Shown: in pieces, positions 1 through 7,941 of the stretch | Numbering within the stretch: the stretch's first letter is position 1 | How the letters are laid out: each line of letters begins with the position of its first letter | Assembly (NCBI RefSeq): GCF_900094555.1 | Contig: NZ_FMAC01000001.1 | Coordinates: 806,001 to 870,000 of the forward strand | Source: Martinezella hainanensis | Lineage (GTDB): Bacteria > Pseudomonadota > Alphaproteobacteria > Rhizobiales > Rhizobiaceae | Direction: 5' to 3' | Length of the DNA stretch: 64,000 nucleotides | Translations under genes and position numbers: made by a program | Notes under the pieces: model-generated | Databases searched by the model: none | Told to the model about the DNA's origin: nothing | Seen by the model: the letters and a program-made list of their open reading frames with translations, nothing else

Positions 1-149
1 GCGATCTGGCGCAGATGCGCCACCTGGCAATCACGGCCGCCTACATAGAGGAAGCTGCGTACATCGAGAGTGGATTTGCCGGAAACCTGCGCCGTCGTCT
101 GCGCTTCACGGCTCTCGCGGCCAAAATCCTTCTTCCCCTTACGCGCCAT
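1..149 (-). CDS. Unidentified protein, N-terminal fragment cut by window edge
   Basis: An open frame starts at an ATG (149-147) and runs off the left edge, giving about 49 residues beginning MARKGKKDFGRES. The start is basic and polar with no signal peptide or membrane segment, and I do not recognise the family. It lies downstream of tonB on the same strand, but 133 bases and an IRO-like box (243-257) separate them, so it probably has its own promoter; AT-rich sequence with TATACT on the minus strand lies just inside that box. If the box is functional the gene belongs to the iron regulon. That it is a gene is likely; its function cannot be judged from this fragment. Confidence 0.5.
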   Translation of the reverse strand, partial: MARKGKKDFGRESREAQTTAQVSGKSTLDVRSFLYVGGRDCQVAHLRQI

Positions 150-242
150 ACATCACCCGTTTGCTGGTTGCTCTTGCACGCTCGATTCCACCAAGCGTGA
201 CGCGACCTTAGTAAACATGAGTTTTATAGTAAAGTATAAAGT

Positions 243-257
243 TGAGAGTTTTCATCA
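243..257. promoter_or_regulatory. Candidate iron-responsive (IRO) box
   Basis: TGA-GAGTTTTCA-TCA fits the TGA-N9-TCA motif described for RirA-controlled genes in Rhizobium. It lies between the end of tonB and the start of the left-edge gene, in AT-rich sequence. Only six positions are fixed, so chance is possible; the second, better-placed box at 2132 supports it. Confidence 0.4.
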
Positions 258-282
258 TATTTTAGGGCGGGAGCCGCGACCG

Positions 283-1536
283 TTATCGCCCCCCGACCTG
301 AACCGGCTGTGTGAATGTCCAAGTCGGCTTACCCCATTCGGAAGGCAGCGACGGAAACGGCGCCGCGTTCCGCACTTGTTCAAGCACGGCTTGGTCCAAG
401 CCAGAATCCCCCGAACTGCGCACTGCGGAAAGAGATCGAAGCTCGCCGTTCGAACCAATGGTCAAACGCACAACAAGCGTCAGGCCCTTCCCATACGTTG
501 ATGGTACTCGCTGCACGTAGCGTTTGATGCGAGCTTGAACCTTGCCGGTATAGTTTGCAATTGCCGCATCACCTGAGCCGGTCTTGCGAGCAGTCAGCTG
601 CGAATTGGCATCGGATTGAGCGGTCTCCGCACCGTCAACCGATCCCCTCTTTGAATCCTGCTCGTTCTCGCCGCGCGAACCCGACTTCACCTTCGCGATT
701 TTCGGGACAGGCTTCTTGACGACCTTCGGCTTTTCCACAGGCTTCGGTCTTTCGACGGGCTTCACGACCTCGGGCTGCGTCTCTACGGGCTGTGCCTCGA
801 CGACGTCATTCTGGACGGGCTGCACCGGTTCGGCGGGCTGGATCACCGTCGTCTCGGACGGTGCCTGCGTCGCCAAGATTTGCGGCTGTTCCGGCGCTAC
901 CTCCGGCGGTTGGGTCTGCTCGACAGGCTGGACGGCTTCAGCGGCTTGCACCTGCTGCGTTTCCACCTCCTGCGGCTGGACAACATCGGGCTGAGGCGGC
1001 TGCGCCTGTTCAGGCGTCACCTCGTTAGGCTGAACTGTTTGCGGCTGCACGGCCTCGGCGGTCACCTGCTCCGGCTCCGTCTGCGGGTTTTCCTCACCCA
1101 TCGCCATCTGATCCGCATCGGAATTGCCGATCATGATAACGCTGACAGTATCGCCCGCCTCCTCCTGCGCATCTTCAGGCGCCGCGACGAAGGCAAACAA
1201 CAGCACTGTAACGATGGCGGCATGGAACAGGCATGAACCTATGCCGGAGAAAAGCAACGATGCCTTGCGTCCTGTCGAGGCCTCTCGCAACCTTTCAGGT
1301 TGCGCGTCCATAGGCAAATGCTCTGCCGTCTCAACCGGTGCGGCCTCGCTTGGATGATCTGGATAGGAGCTGATCTGCGTGAAACGGCTGTAATGCGCCA
1401 CGGCTTCGGCAGCCGGCGGTCGCGGCACGCCTTCAAGACCGGCAAGTTCGTGGCCGGGCAGTACGCTCGGATAGTTGTCATTCAGGCCGCCGTTGGCGCG
1501 GCGCTCCATGGAAACCTTGACCGAGCGCATTGCCAT
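283..1536 (-). CDS. tonB: TonB energy transducer
   Basis: 417 residues; couples the proton-motive force to outer-membrane haem and siderophore receptors. An unusually long cytoplasmic leader of about 90 residues precedes one membrane segment (about residues 93-120). The segment carries Ser and His four residues apart (GSCLFHAAIV), the spacing of the functionally important Ser/His pair in E. coli TonB. A very long Pro/Gln/Val/Glu-rich periplasmic spacer follows (about 130-300), then a TonB C-terminal domain (about 325-417). A GTG sits one codon before the chosen ATG. The stop of the upstream secreted-protein gene is only 4 bases away, so the two are probably co-transcribed, divergently from hmuPSTUV as is known in R. 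leguminosarum. Length exceeds E. coli TonB mainly through the leader and spacer. Confidence 0.93.
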   Translation of the reverse strand: MAMRSVKVSMERRANGGLNDNYPSVLPGHELAGLEGVPRPPAAEAVAHYSRFTQISSYPDHPSEAAPVETAEHLPMDAQPERLREASTGRKASLLFSGIGSCLFHAAIVTVLLFAFVAAPEDAQEEAGDTVSVIMIGNSDADQMAMGEENPQTEPEQVTAEAVQPQTVQPNEVTPEQAQPPQPDVVQPQEVETQQVQAAEAVQPVEQTQPPEVAPEQPQILATQAPSETTVIQPAEPVQPVQNDVVEAQPVETQPEVVKPVERPKPVEKPKVVKKPVPKIAKVKSGSRGENEQDSKRGSVDGAETAQSDANSQLTARKTGSGDAAIANYTGKVQARIKRYVQRVPSTYGKGLTLVVRLTIGSNGELRSLSAVRSSGDSGLDQAVLEQVRNAAPFPSLPSEWGKPTWTFTQPVQVGGR

Positions 1537-1540
1537 CACA

Positions 1541-2014
1541 TCAGCCTTCGAAGGGAACTGAGATTTGCGAGCGGGTTGTCAACGCGGCCTTGCACTCACC
1601 CGCCGCCGGTCCGTCGCAGACCGGCGTGTCGTTGATGATAATGCGCGAGACCGTCTCGCACTTCACGCCCGGCATGTCGAATTGCCGCACCCGCTTCTTG
1701 CCGAGCGGCAGGTCACGGAAATCGAGAACGGTGACGCGATCGACGGCGTTCTTGTCATTGAAGAAGGCGAGCTCGAAGGAGATCTTGTTGATCGGCGTCG
1801 CCATGTCGTTTTCGGCAACGAAGGTCATCATGCAGCCCTTCTGCGAGGGAGCGAGCGCATTGAGCTCGACATTCAGCTTGTGAGAGGCTGTTGGCGCTGG
1901 AGTTGCCGACGCAGGAGCAGGCGCCGCATTCGTATCCTGGGAGAAGGCAGGGACGGAAGATGCCGCGGCGAATACACCCGCAGCAGCGAGCGCCAAGATG
2001 GTTTTCGTCAGCAT
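1541..2014 (-). CDS. Putative secreted protein upstream of tonB
   Basis: 157 residues with a clear Sec signal peptide (MLTKTILALAAAGVFAAASS, cleavage near PAFSQ-DT), an Ala/Pro-rich linker to about residue 45, then a compact domain with four cysteines likely to form disulfides in the periplasm. Two ATGs compete: 2020 and 2014. AGGAG lies 8 bases before the ATG at 2014 but only 2 before 2020, so 2014 is chosen. It is the first gene of a two-gene unit with tonB and shares the iron-regulated intergenic region with hmuP. I know it only as a conserved rhizobial protein without assigned function; a periplasmic role beside TonB is inference from position. Confidence 0.8.
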   Translation of the reverse strand: MLTKTILALAAAGVFAAASSVPAFSQDTNAAPAPASATPAPTASHKLNVELNALAPSQKGCMMTFVAENDMATPINKISFELAFFNDKNAVDRVTVLDFRDLPLGKKRVRQFDMPGVKCETVSRIIINDTPVCDGPAAGECKAALTTRSQISVPFEG

Positions 2015-2131
2015 CGACATCTCTCCTGAATATGTTTTGACGCGTGTCTGCTCGGCCAACGGCCCTGGCGTGTAGCGTCGAAATTTTTAAACTTGACTTT
2101 ATCAGTCTCCTATTGCGTCTTTATGAAACCA

Positions 2132-2146
2132 TGAGTATGAGAGTCA
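2132..2146. promoter_or_regulatory. IRO box between tonB unit and hmuPSTUV
   Basis: TGA-GTATGAGAG-TCA matches TGA-N9-TCA, the RirA-associated motif of rhizobia. It ends 34 bases before the hmuP start and overlaps a minus-strand TTGACT (2147-2142) that could be the -35 of the tonB unit, so one site could repress both directions under iron sufficiency. Confidence 0.7.
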
Positions 2147-2180
2147 AGATAAATTTGGCCGGACAGCGGTTCGGCCCCCG

Positions 2181-2381
2181 ATGAATTTTCAGGCAAAACT
2201 AAACAGGATGATTGCTGAGAAGACCCCTACGCCGCCGGAGCAATACGCGGCCGCACCGCAGGTAAGAATTGTCGACAGCACGGATATTTTCCGGGGCCAG
2301 ACCGAAATCATGATCAAGCATGAAGGCGTCATCTACCGCATGAAGATTACGCGCCAAGGCAAGCTGATACTCAACAAATAG
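2181..2381 (+). CDS. hmuP: Haemin uptake protein HmuP/HemP
   Basis: 66 residues, the usual size of the HemP family. The C-terminal half (about 28-65: VRIVDSTDIFRGQTEIMIKH followed by a YRMKITRQGKLILNK tail) is the family signature, a small basic beta fold. In Bradyrhizobium and Sinorhizobium HmuP is a co-activator needed for expression of haem-uptake genes rather than a transporter part. It is first in the hmuPSTUV operon, 34 bases after the IRO box and 9 bases before hmuS. Confidence 0.92.
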   Translation: MNFQAKLNRMIAEKTPTPPEQYAAAPQVRIVDSTDIFRGQTEIMIKHEGVIYRMKITRQGKLILNK

Positions 2382-2390
2382 GCATGACAG

Positions 2391-3446
2391 ATGACTAAGA
2401 CGACTCGCCCGACCCCCGCCGAAATCCGCGCCTTCCGCGCCGATAACCCGAAGATGCGCGAGCGCGACATCGCTGCCCGCCTCGAGATTTCCGAAGCTGC
2501 CCTTGTCGCGGCTGAAGTCGGCATTACCGCCGTCCGCATCGATGCCAGCGTCGATCGCTTCCTGGAGCGGATCGCCTCGCTCGGCGAAATCATGGCTTTG
2601 TCGCGCAACGAAAGCGCCGTACACGAAAAGATCGGCGTCTATGAGAACATGAAGTTCGGCGCCCAGGCGGCGATCGTGCTTGGCGAAAATATCGACCTGC
2701 GCATCTTCCCGAAGCGCTGGGTACATGGCTTTGCCGTCACCAAGGCCGATGGTGATCAGAGGAGGCTGAGCCTGCAGTTCTTCGACAAGGCCGGCGATGC
2801 CGTCCACAAGGTGCATCTGCGCCCTGCCTCGAATGTCGAGGCCTATCACGCCATGGTCGCCGAGCTGCGCATCGAAGACCAGTCACAGGAATTCTCCGAG
2901 GATCGCTCGGGTTACGACAACGGCGCGACTGACGGTGACGTCAGCCGTGACGAACTGCGCGACCACTGGAGCCGCATGACCGACACGCATGAATTCTTCG
3001 GCATGCTGAAGAAGCTGAAGATCGGCCGCCAGAACGCGATCCGCGCTGTCGGCGACGATTACGCGTGGAAGCTGGATGGCGGCGCGGTCGCCGAGATGAT
3101 GCACGCTTGCGTGCGCGAAGGCCTGCCGATCATGTGCTTCGTTGCCAACGAGGGCACCGTGCAGATCCATTCCGGCCCGATCGTCAATGTGCAGACCATG
3201 GGTCCCTGGATCAACGTCATGGACCCGACTTTCCACCTGCACCTGCGTCAGGACCACATCGCCGAGGCATGGGTCGTGCGCAAGCCGACCAAGGACGGCC
3301 ATGTCACGTCGCTCGAAGCCTACAATGCCAGGGGCGAGATGATCATCCAGTTCTTCGGCAAGCGGAAGGAAGGCTTCGATGAGCGCCCCGATTGGCGCGC
3401 CATCCTTGAAGGCCTGACGAGAGCCGACGCCAGCGTTGCCGCATAA
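2391..3446 (+). CDS. hmuS: Haem-degrading/haem-transfer factor HmuS
   Basis: 351 residues, typical for the cytoplasmic HemS/HmuS/ChuX-type family, which accept haem after import and in several bacteria open the ring to release iron. The protein shows the family's two related halves (about 30-170 and 200-340), the second containing WKLDGG, GPWINVMDP and a DHIAEAWVVRKPTKDG stretch. The gene follows hmuP by 9 bases and precedes hmuT by 10 bases, all on one strand. The whole operon should be de-repressed in low iron through the box at 2132. Naming is secure; whether this copy degrades or only shuttles haem is not visible. Confidence 0.93.
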   Translation: MTKTTRPTPAEIRAFRADNPKMRERDIAARLEISEAALVAAEVGITAVRIDASVDRFLERIASLGEIMALSRNESAVHEKIGVYENMKFGAQAAIVLGENIDLRIFPKRWVHGFAVTKADGDQRRLSLQFFDKAGDAVHKVHLRPASNVEAYHAMVAELRIEDQSQEFSEDRSGYDNGATDGDVSRDELRDHWSRMTDTHEFFGMLKKLKIGRQNAIRAVGDDYAWKLDGGAVAEMMHACVREGLPIMCFVANEGTVQIHSGPIVNVQTMGPWINVMDPTFHLHLRQDHIAEAWVVRKPTKDGHVTSLEAYNARGEMIIQFFGKRKEGFDERPDWRAILEGLTRADASVAA

Positions 3447-3456
3447 GAGATGGCCC

Positions 3457-4392
3457 ATGACGATGTTTAAGAACTTCAAGCATATCAGGCCTTGGGAAAT
3501 CGCGCTGACCATGGTGGTGATGACTTTGCCGCTTGTGCCGGCCAATCCGATCGCCGGCCTTGGCAGCTTCGTACGCCACGCACACGCCGCAGAAACGGCC
3601 AAGACGCCGGATACCTCCCGCCTCGTCTCCATCGGCGGCGATGTGACCGAGATCGTTTATGCGCTCGGTGAAGAAAAGCGGCTCATCGCCCGTGATTCCA
3701 CCAGCCTTTATCCAAAGGAAGCGACCAAGCTTCCCGATGTCGGCTACATGCGCGCTTTGTCGCCGGAAGGCATCCTGGCCGTCAATCCGACTGCCATCAT
3801 CGCCGTCGAAGGCTCCGGCCCGCCGGAAGCCTTGGCCGTGCTTCGCAATGCTAGCCTGCCTTTCGAAACCGTGCCGCAGCATTACGATCGCGACGGCATT
3901 CTGAAGAAGATCGACGTCGTCGGCGCGCTGCTCGGCGTGCCGGACAAGGCAAAGACACTGGAGGCCAAGGTCGCCGCCGATCTCGACGCCGCGATCAAAG
4001 ATTCCGCCAAACGCCCGGAGGCCGAGCGCAAGCGCGTGCTTTTCGTGCTGAGCAACCAGAACGGCAAGATCATGGCTTCGGGCAGCGATACGGCTGCCGA
4101 TGGCATCATCAAGCTGACAGGCGCCGTCAATGCGATCAGCGGCTTCTCCGGCTACAAGTCGGTGACGGACGAGGCTATCATCGAAGCCAAGCCCGACGTC
4201 ATCCTGATCATGGATCGCGAGGGGCCGCTGTCGATGTCGAACGAAGACCTGCTGAAGCAGCCGGCCATCTCACTGACGCCGGCCGCGAGCCACAAGGCAA
4301 TCGTGCGTATGGACGGACTGCACCTGCTCGGCTTCGGACCGCGCACGGCCAGCGCCATTCGTGAGCTGAACGCAGCGATCTACGGGGGCTGA
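3457..4392 (+). CDS. hmuT: Periplasmic haem-binding protein HmuT
   Basis: 311 residues; the binding protein of the haem ABC importer. An N-terminal hydrophobic stretch (about residues 12-40) ending HAHAAE acts as signal peptide. A TroA/BtuF-type domain follows: RLVSIGGDVTEIVYALG, then ...KLPDVGYMRALSPEGILA, typical of cluster A-III binding proteins. ATGs occur at 3457 and 3463; AAGAGA lies 6 bases before 3457. An in-frame ATG at 3436 overlaps hmuS and lacks a ribosome site. The stop is 1 base before the hmuU GTG start, indicating translational coupling. Confidence 0.9.
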   Translation: MTMFKNFKHIRPWEIALTMVVMTLPLVPANPIAGLGSFVRHAHAAETAKTPDTSRLVSIGGDVTEIVYALGEEKRLIARDSTSLYPKEATKLPDVGYMRALSPEGILAVNPTAIIAVEGSGPPEALAVLRNASLPFETVPQHYDRDGILKKIDVVGALLGVPDKAKTLEAKVAADLDAAIKDSAKRPEAERKRVLFVLSNQNGKIMASGSDTAADGIIKLTGAVNAISGFSGYKSVTDEAIIEAKPDVILIMDREGPLSMSNEDLLKQPAISLTPAASHKAIVRMDGLHLLGFGPRTASAIRELNAAIYGG

Positions 4393-4393
4393 C

Positions 4394-5503
4394 GTGGCAT
4401 TCAACGATGCCATGGCGGGGCTGAAGCAGATGTCGCAAACCACGGCACGCCGTCGCCAAGGGGATCGCACCGCACTTGCGATCCTCGTCATCGCCGGCCT
4501 CGTCTTCGTCTCGACCGTTGCCTTTCTCTTCTCGATCACCACGGGCGCATCGAATGCTTCAGTCGTCGACGTGATCGCGGGCATGGTGAGCGGCAGCGCG
4601 GAAAGTACGCTCAGCATCCGCGATCGCATCGTCATTTTCGATATCCGTCTGCCCCGCGCCGTGCTCGGCTTCCTGATCGGCGGCGGGCTTGCGGTGTCGG
4701 GTGCGGTCATGCAGGGCCTCTTCCGCAATCCGCTCGCCGATCCCGGCCTGATCGGCGTTTCAGCAGGCGCCAGTCTCGGTGCAGTTGCGATGATCGTCCT
4801 CGGCGGCGGCGTGCTTGCCCCCGTCGCGCATCTCCTCGGCATCTTCGCTCTGCCCATCGCCGCCTTCATCGGCGGTCTGGCAACAACGATACTGCTTTAC
4901 AAAGTTGCGACCCGGTACGGGCAAACATCCATCGCGACCATGCTACTGGCCGGTATTGCACTCGGCTCGCTCGCCCTTGCGGCGACGGGAATCCTCATCT
5001 ACATGGCCGACGACCGGCAATTGCGCGACCTCACTTTCTGGAGCATGGGCTCACTGGCGGGCTCGACCTGGAGCAAGGTCACGGGCGCCGGCCCCATAAT
5101 CATCCTTTCCCTTCTGCCCCTTCCCTTCATGGCCCGTGGGCTGAACGCCTTGACACTCGGTGAAGCAGCAGCCTTTCACATGGGGATATCAGTGCAGCGG
5201 CTGAAGAATATCGCCATCGTCAGCGTCGCTGCGGCGGTCGGCGCCTCCGTCGCCGTCAGCGGCGGCATCGGCTTCGTCGGCATCGTCGTCCCGCACATCC
5301 TGCGCATGGTGATCGGCCCCGACCATCGCTTCCTCCTACCTGCCTCGGCGCTCCTCGGCGGCTCGTTGCTGGTCGTAGCCGACGTGGTCGCCCGCACCAT
5401 CGTTTCTCCGGCCGAATTGCCGATCGGCATTCTGACGGCCGGCGTCGGCGGTCCCTTCTTCCTGTGGATGTTGCTGCGGCAGCGCTCGCGCCTCAGCCTG
5501 TGA
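4394..5503 (+). CDS. hmuU: Haem ABC transporter permease HmuU
   Basis: 369 residues of the FecCD/BtuC family, with the expected string of about ten membrane segments. Family marks are DIRLPRAVLGFLIGGGLAVSG, GLFRNPLADPGLIGVSAGA, and GGIGFVGIVVPHILRM, the last being the cytoplasmic loop contacting the ATPase. The start is GTG, 1 base after hmuT, preceded by GGGGG; a later ATG at 4412 is possible. It forms the membrane channel with HmuV. A short tandem repeat of GAGCCTGT lies at the stop and has no evident role. Confidence 0.92.
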   Translation: MAFNDAMAGLKQMSQTTARRRQGDRTALAILVIAGLVFVSTVAFLFSITTGASNASVVDVIAGMVSGSAESTLSIRDRIVIFDIRLPRAVLGFLIGGGLAVSGAVMQGLFRNPLADPGLIGVSAGASLGAVAMIVLGGGVLAPVAHLLGIFALPIAAFIGGLATTILLYKVATRYGQTSIATMLLAGIALGSLALAATGILIYMADDRQLRDLTFWSMGSLAGSTWSKVTGAGPIIILSLLPLPFMARGLNALTLGEAAAFHMGISVQRLKNIAIVSVAAAVGASVAVSGGIGFVGIVVPHILRMVIGPDHRFLLPASALLGGSLLVVADVVARTIVSPAELPIGILTAGVGGPFFLWMLLRQRSRLSL

Positions 5504-5518
5504 GCCTGTGAGCCTGGA

Positions 5519-6310
5519 ATGATCGATGTCTCCAATCTGAGTGTGCGGCTTGCCGGCAAGCCGGTCGTAGAGGATGTCTCCTTCACAGCCGAGGCCGGCA
5601 CGCTGACGGCAATCTGCGGGCCGAACGGCTCCGGCAAGACCACCACGATGAAAGCCATCTCCGGCGAGCTCGCCTATAACGGCGCCGTCCACATGAACGG
5701 TGCTGAAATCAAGGCCTTGGAGCCATGGCAGCTTGCCGAAATGCGCGGTGTCCTGCCGCAGGCAAGCTCGATATCCTTCCCCTTTACCGTCCGCGAGATC
5801 GTCCGCATGGGCCTGACGAGCGGGCGCAACCGTCATCCGGAGGAGGCTGACCGCACCGCGACTGAGGCACTTGCCGTCGTCGATCTGGGCGGCTTCGAGG
5901 GCCGTCTCTACCAGGAGCTCTCCGGTGGCGAACAGCAGCGCGTCCAGCTCGCGCGTGTGCTTTGCCAGATTTCCGAGCCTGTCATCGACGGCAAGCCGTG
6001 CTGGCTGCTTCTCGACGAACCGGTCTCCAGCCTTGATATCAGCCACCAGCTCACCATCATGACGCTTGCCCGGCAATTCTGCCGGCGCGGCGGCGGCGTC
6101 ATCGCCGTCATGCACGATCTCAACCTGACCGCGCTTTTCGCCGACCGGATGGTGTTGCTCAAGAACGGCCGGTTGCAGGCAAAGGGTCCGGTCGGGGACG
6201 TACTGACGGACCGGCATCTTCAGGACGTTTTCGGCTGCAATCTGCGTGTCAACCGCGTTCCCGCCGACGGCTCCCCCTTCGTCCTCGCCCATAGCGCGCT
6301 GATCGACTGA
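5519..6310 (+). CDS. hmuV: Haem ABC transporter ATP-binding protein HmuV
   Basis: 263 residues, normal for HmuV. Walker A is GPNGSGKTT (about residue 40), the signature motif LSGGEQQRVQLARVL, Walker B WLLLDEPVSSLD and the switch histidine in VMHDLN. It powers haem import through HmuU. It is the last gene of the operon, 15 bases after hmuU. No strong terminator follows; the next transcription unit begins with the EcfG-type promoter at 6334. Confidence 0.93.
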   Translation: MIDVSNLSVRLAGKPVVEDVSFTAEAGTLTAICGPNGSGKTTTMKAISGELAYNGAVHMNGAEIKALEPWQLAEMRGVLPQASSISFPFTVREIVRMGLTSGRNRHPEEADRTATEALAVVDLGGFEGRLYQELSGGEQQRVQLARVLCQISEPVIDGKPCWLLLDEPVSSLDISHQLTIMTLARQFCRRGGGVIAVMHDLNLTALFADRMVLLKNGRLQAKGPVGDVLTDRHLQDVFGCNLRVNRVPADGSPFVLAHSALID

Positions 6311-6333
6311 TCGTCCCTTGCCCCGCACGTCTC

Positions 6334-6359
6334 GGAACTTTTTGTTGCATCCGCGCGTT
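6334..6359 (+). promoter_or_regulatory. EcfG-type (general stress) promoter
   Basis: GGAAC (6334-6338), 17 bases, CGTT (6356-6359) match the alphaproteobacterial EcfG consensus GGAAC-N16/17-CGTT exactly. It faces the DUF883-like gene, whose start is 120 bases downstream. The EcfG locus itself lies about 1 kb further on. Confidence 0.7.
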
Positions 6360-6367
6360 GAGATCAA

Positions 6368-6381
6368 GTGATCGAAATCAA
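6368..6381. promoter_or_regulatory. FNR/FixK-like box
   Basis: GTGAT-CGAA-ATCAA differs at one position from the anaerobox TTGAT-N4-ATCAA. It sits 9 bases past the EcfG -10 element, so it would fall in the leader of that transcript and could act as a roadblock or serve another start site. Single near-match; could be chance. Confidence 0.25.
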
Positions 6382-6479
6382 TGTTTCGAACGCAGGATAG
6401 CTTAGTGTGCCGGATCGTTTCCGGCGAATGCGGGTAACAGGCGCCGTTGGCGCCCAAGCAAAGCGAAAGGGAGCTGAAC

Positions 6480-6830
6480 ATGGCTACATCCATTCTCCAT
6501 TCGGGGCGCGGCAAGCGCAATGGCAGCAGCCTGCAGGACGTCGAAGCAAGTATCGAGGATCAGATCGCATCGCTGCGCGAAGAAGTTGCAGCTTTCGCCA
6601 AGCTGATCGGCGAGAACGGCGCCAAGCAAGGCAAGAAATGGCGTGCAAGCGCCGAGTCCGGTTTTGATGACCTGACGGTTCGAGGCGAGGAACTCCTGCA
6701 CGATCTGCAGCGCGGTTATGCAAGGGGTTCGCGCGAAGTGCGCAGAACAGTGCGCCAGCATCCGGTCGCCACCATTGGAGCGGCAGCTGCGTTCGGACTT
6801 GCCGTCGCTCTGCTTCTGTCTCGCCGCTAG
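6480..6830 (+). CDS. DUF883 (ElaB/YqjD-like) membrane-anchored protein
   Basis: 116 residues. A soluble amphipathic region (about 18-90) rich in Glu, Arg and Ala precedes one C-terminal membrane segment (HPVATIGAAAAFGLAVALLL) ending SRR, the layout of DUF883 proteins. E. coli relatives are stationary-phase inner-membrane proteins, and YqjD binds ribosomes; that activity is not shown here. The start at 6480 follows AAAGGGAG by 6 bases. It lies 9 bases before a second small membrane protein, and an EcfG-type promoter precedes the pair, suggesting both are stress-induced. Confidence 0.8.
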   Translation: MATSILHSGRGKRNGSSLQDVEASIEDQIASLREEVAAFAKLIGENGAKQGKKWRASAESGFDDLTVRGEELLHDLQRGYARGSREVRRTVRQHPVATIGAAAAFGLAVALLLSRR

Positions 6831-6839
6831 GGTGGCGGA

Positions 6840-7244
6840 ATGATCGCTCCGATCCTCGGCCTGCTTCTGTCAGGCACATTCAACCGTACCGTTGCGCGGA
6901 CCAAGCGCAACGGTATTTTCATTGCCATTGCCGTTCTCCTTCTTTTGACGGCCTATGCCTTCGCCCTGATTGCAGCAGCCATCTGGCTTGCGACAATCTA
7001 CGGCGCTGCGGTTTCGGCCCTGCTGATTGCAGCAGGCGCCTTACTGCTCGGGCTGATCGTGCTTGTCATCATGGCCATCATGAACCAGCAGGAGAAACGG
7101 CGAGCCCGCGAGCGTCGGCTGGCTATGGAGTCCGCGGCAGCAGCAGTTCTAGGCCTGGTCCGCAAACAGCCGCTGATGACTGCGGCCATTGCCGCCGCGC
7201 TCATCTTCGGCAACCTGTTCGGATCGAGCGACGAAGACGATTGA
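6840..7244 (+). CDS. Small membrane protein, DUF1469/holin-like superfamily
   Basis: 134 residues. Two adjacent hydrophobic helices (about 24-50 and 54-80), a basic cytoplasmic patch (QQEKRRARERR) and a third weak hydrophobic stretch near the C-terminus (LMTAAIAAALIFGNLFG), ending in an acidic tail. This layout matches the DUF1469 family often found beside DUF883 genes in proteobacteria; the function is not known. It is second in a two-gene unit after the DUF883 protein, with a bidirectional terminator 100 bases downstream. Confidence 0.72.
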   Translation: MIAPILGLLLSGTFNRTVARTKRNGIFIAIAVLLLLTAYAFALIAAAIWLATIYGAAVSALLIAAGALLLGLIVLVIMAIMNQQEKRRARERRLAMESAAAAVLGLVRKQPLMTAAIAAALIFGNLFGSSDEDD

Positions 7245-7345
7245 GCCGGCTGCTCGCAGGGCACGGAGGTGCCGGGCAAGGACAGAATGGCCCCGTTGCG
7301 TCAAGCTGCGAACGAAAGAAGGGAAGTTGCCCGGCGTATCAAATG

Positions 7346-7376
7346 AAAAAGCCCGGTCGGAAGACCGGGCTTTTTT
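7346..7376. terminator. Bidirectional intrinsic terminator
   Basis: GCCCGGTC-GGAA-GACCGGGC (7351-7370), flanked by A5 on the left and T6 on the right. It serves the convergent ends of the DUF883 unit (+) and ecfG (-), only 2 bases from the ecfG stop. Confidence 0.9.
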
Positions 7377-7377
7377 G

Positions 7378-7929
7378 TCAGAAGGCAAATGCCTTGGAGG
7401 TCAGTGGTGCCGAGGTGGCATCCGGGCCGAAGTCCGCCTCGCCGGAAATATCCAGCAATTCCTGGAGACGCTGGCGCGCACGGTTGACACGGCTCTTGAT
7501 GGTGCCGACTGCGCAGCCGCAAATCTCGGCGGCTTCTTCATAGGAAAAGCCGGAAGCGCCCACCAGGATGATGGCTTCGCGCTGATCCGGCGGCAACTGG
7601 TCCAGTGCCTTGCGAAAGTCCTGCAGGTCGACGGCGCCATATTGCGAGGGATGCGTCGCCATCGATTCGGTGAATACGCCGTCGCTGTCCTGCACCTCAC
7701 GGCCGCTCTTGCGCATCTGGCTGTAGAGTTCGTTGCGCAGGATGGTGAAGAGCCAGGCCTTCATGTTGGTGCCCATCTCGAAATGGTCCTGCTTCGCCCA
7801 GGCCTTCATGATCGTATCCTGGACGAGATCGTCGGCCCGATCGTGGCGGCCGGTCAGAGAAATGGCGAAGGCTCTGAGGCTCGGCAGGGCGGCGAGAAGT
7901 TCGCGCTTGAAGCTCGTTTGCGTTTCCAT
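7378..7929 (-). CDS. ecfG: General stress response sigma factor EcfG
   Basis: 183 residues with ECF region 2 (RADDLVQDTIMKAWA, then MGTNMKAWLFTILRNELYS) and region 4 (LPPDQREAIILVGASGFSYE...GTIKSRVNRARQRL). Its place beside nepR and phyR identifies it as the EcfG/SigT/RpoE2 factor of the alphaproteobacterial general stress response. The ATG at 7929 follows AGGAGGTGGGCGCC; an in-frame GTG at 7938 would leave no spacing to AGGAG. It is co-transcribed behind nepR (12 bases). NepR holds it inactive until phosphorylated PhyR takes NepR away; it should recognise GGAAC-N16/17-CGTT promoters. Confidence 0.95.
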   Translation of the reverse strand: METQTSFKRELLAALPSLRAFAISLTGRHDRADDLVQDTIMKAWAKQDHFEMGTNMKAWLFTILRNELYSQMRKSGREVQDSDGVFTESMATHPSQYGAVDLQDFRKALDQLPPDQREAIILVGASGFSYEEAAEICGCAVGTIKSRVNRARQRLQELLDISGEADFGPDATSAPLTSKAFAF

Positions 7930-7941
7930 GGCGCCCACCTC

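Noticed and set aside
2093..2115. TTGACT...TATTGC as the hmuP promoter
   Set aside because: Spacer is only 12 bases; the real hmuP promoter was not assigned.
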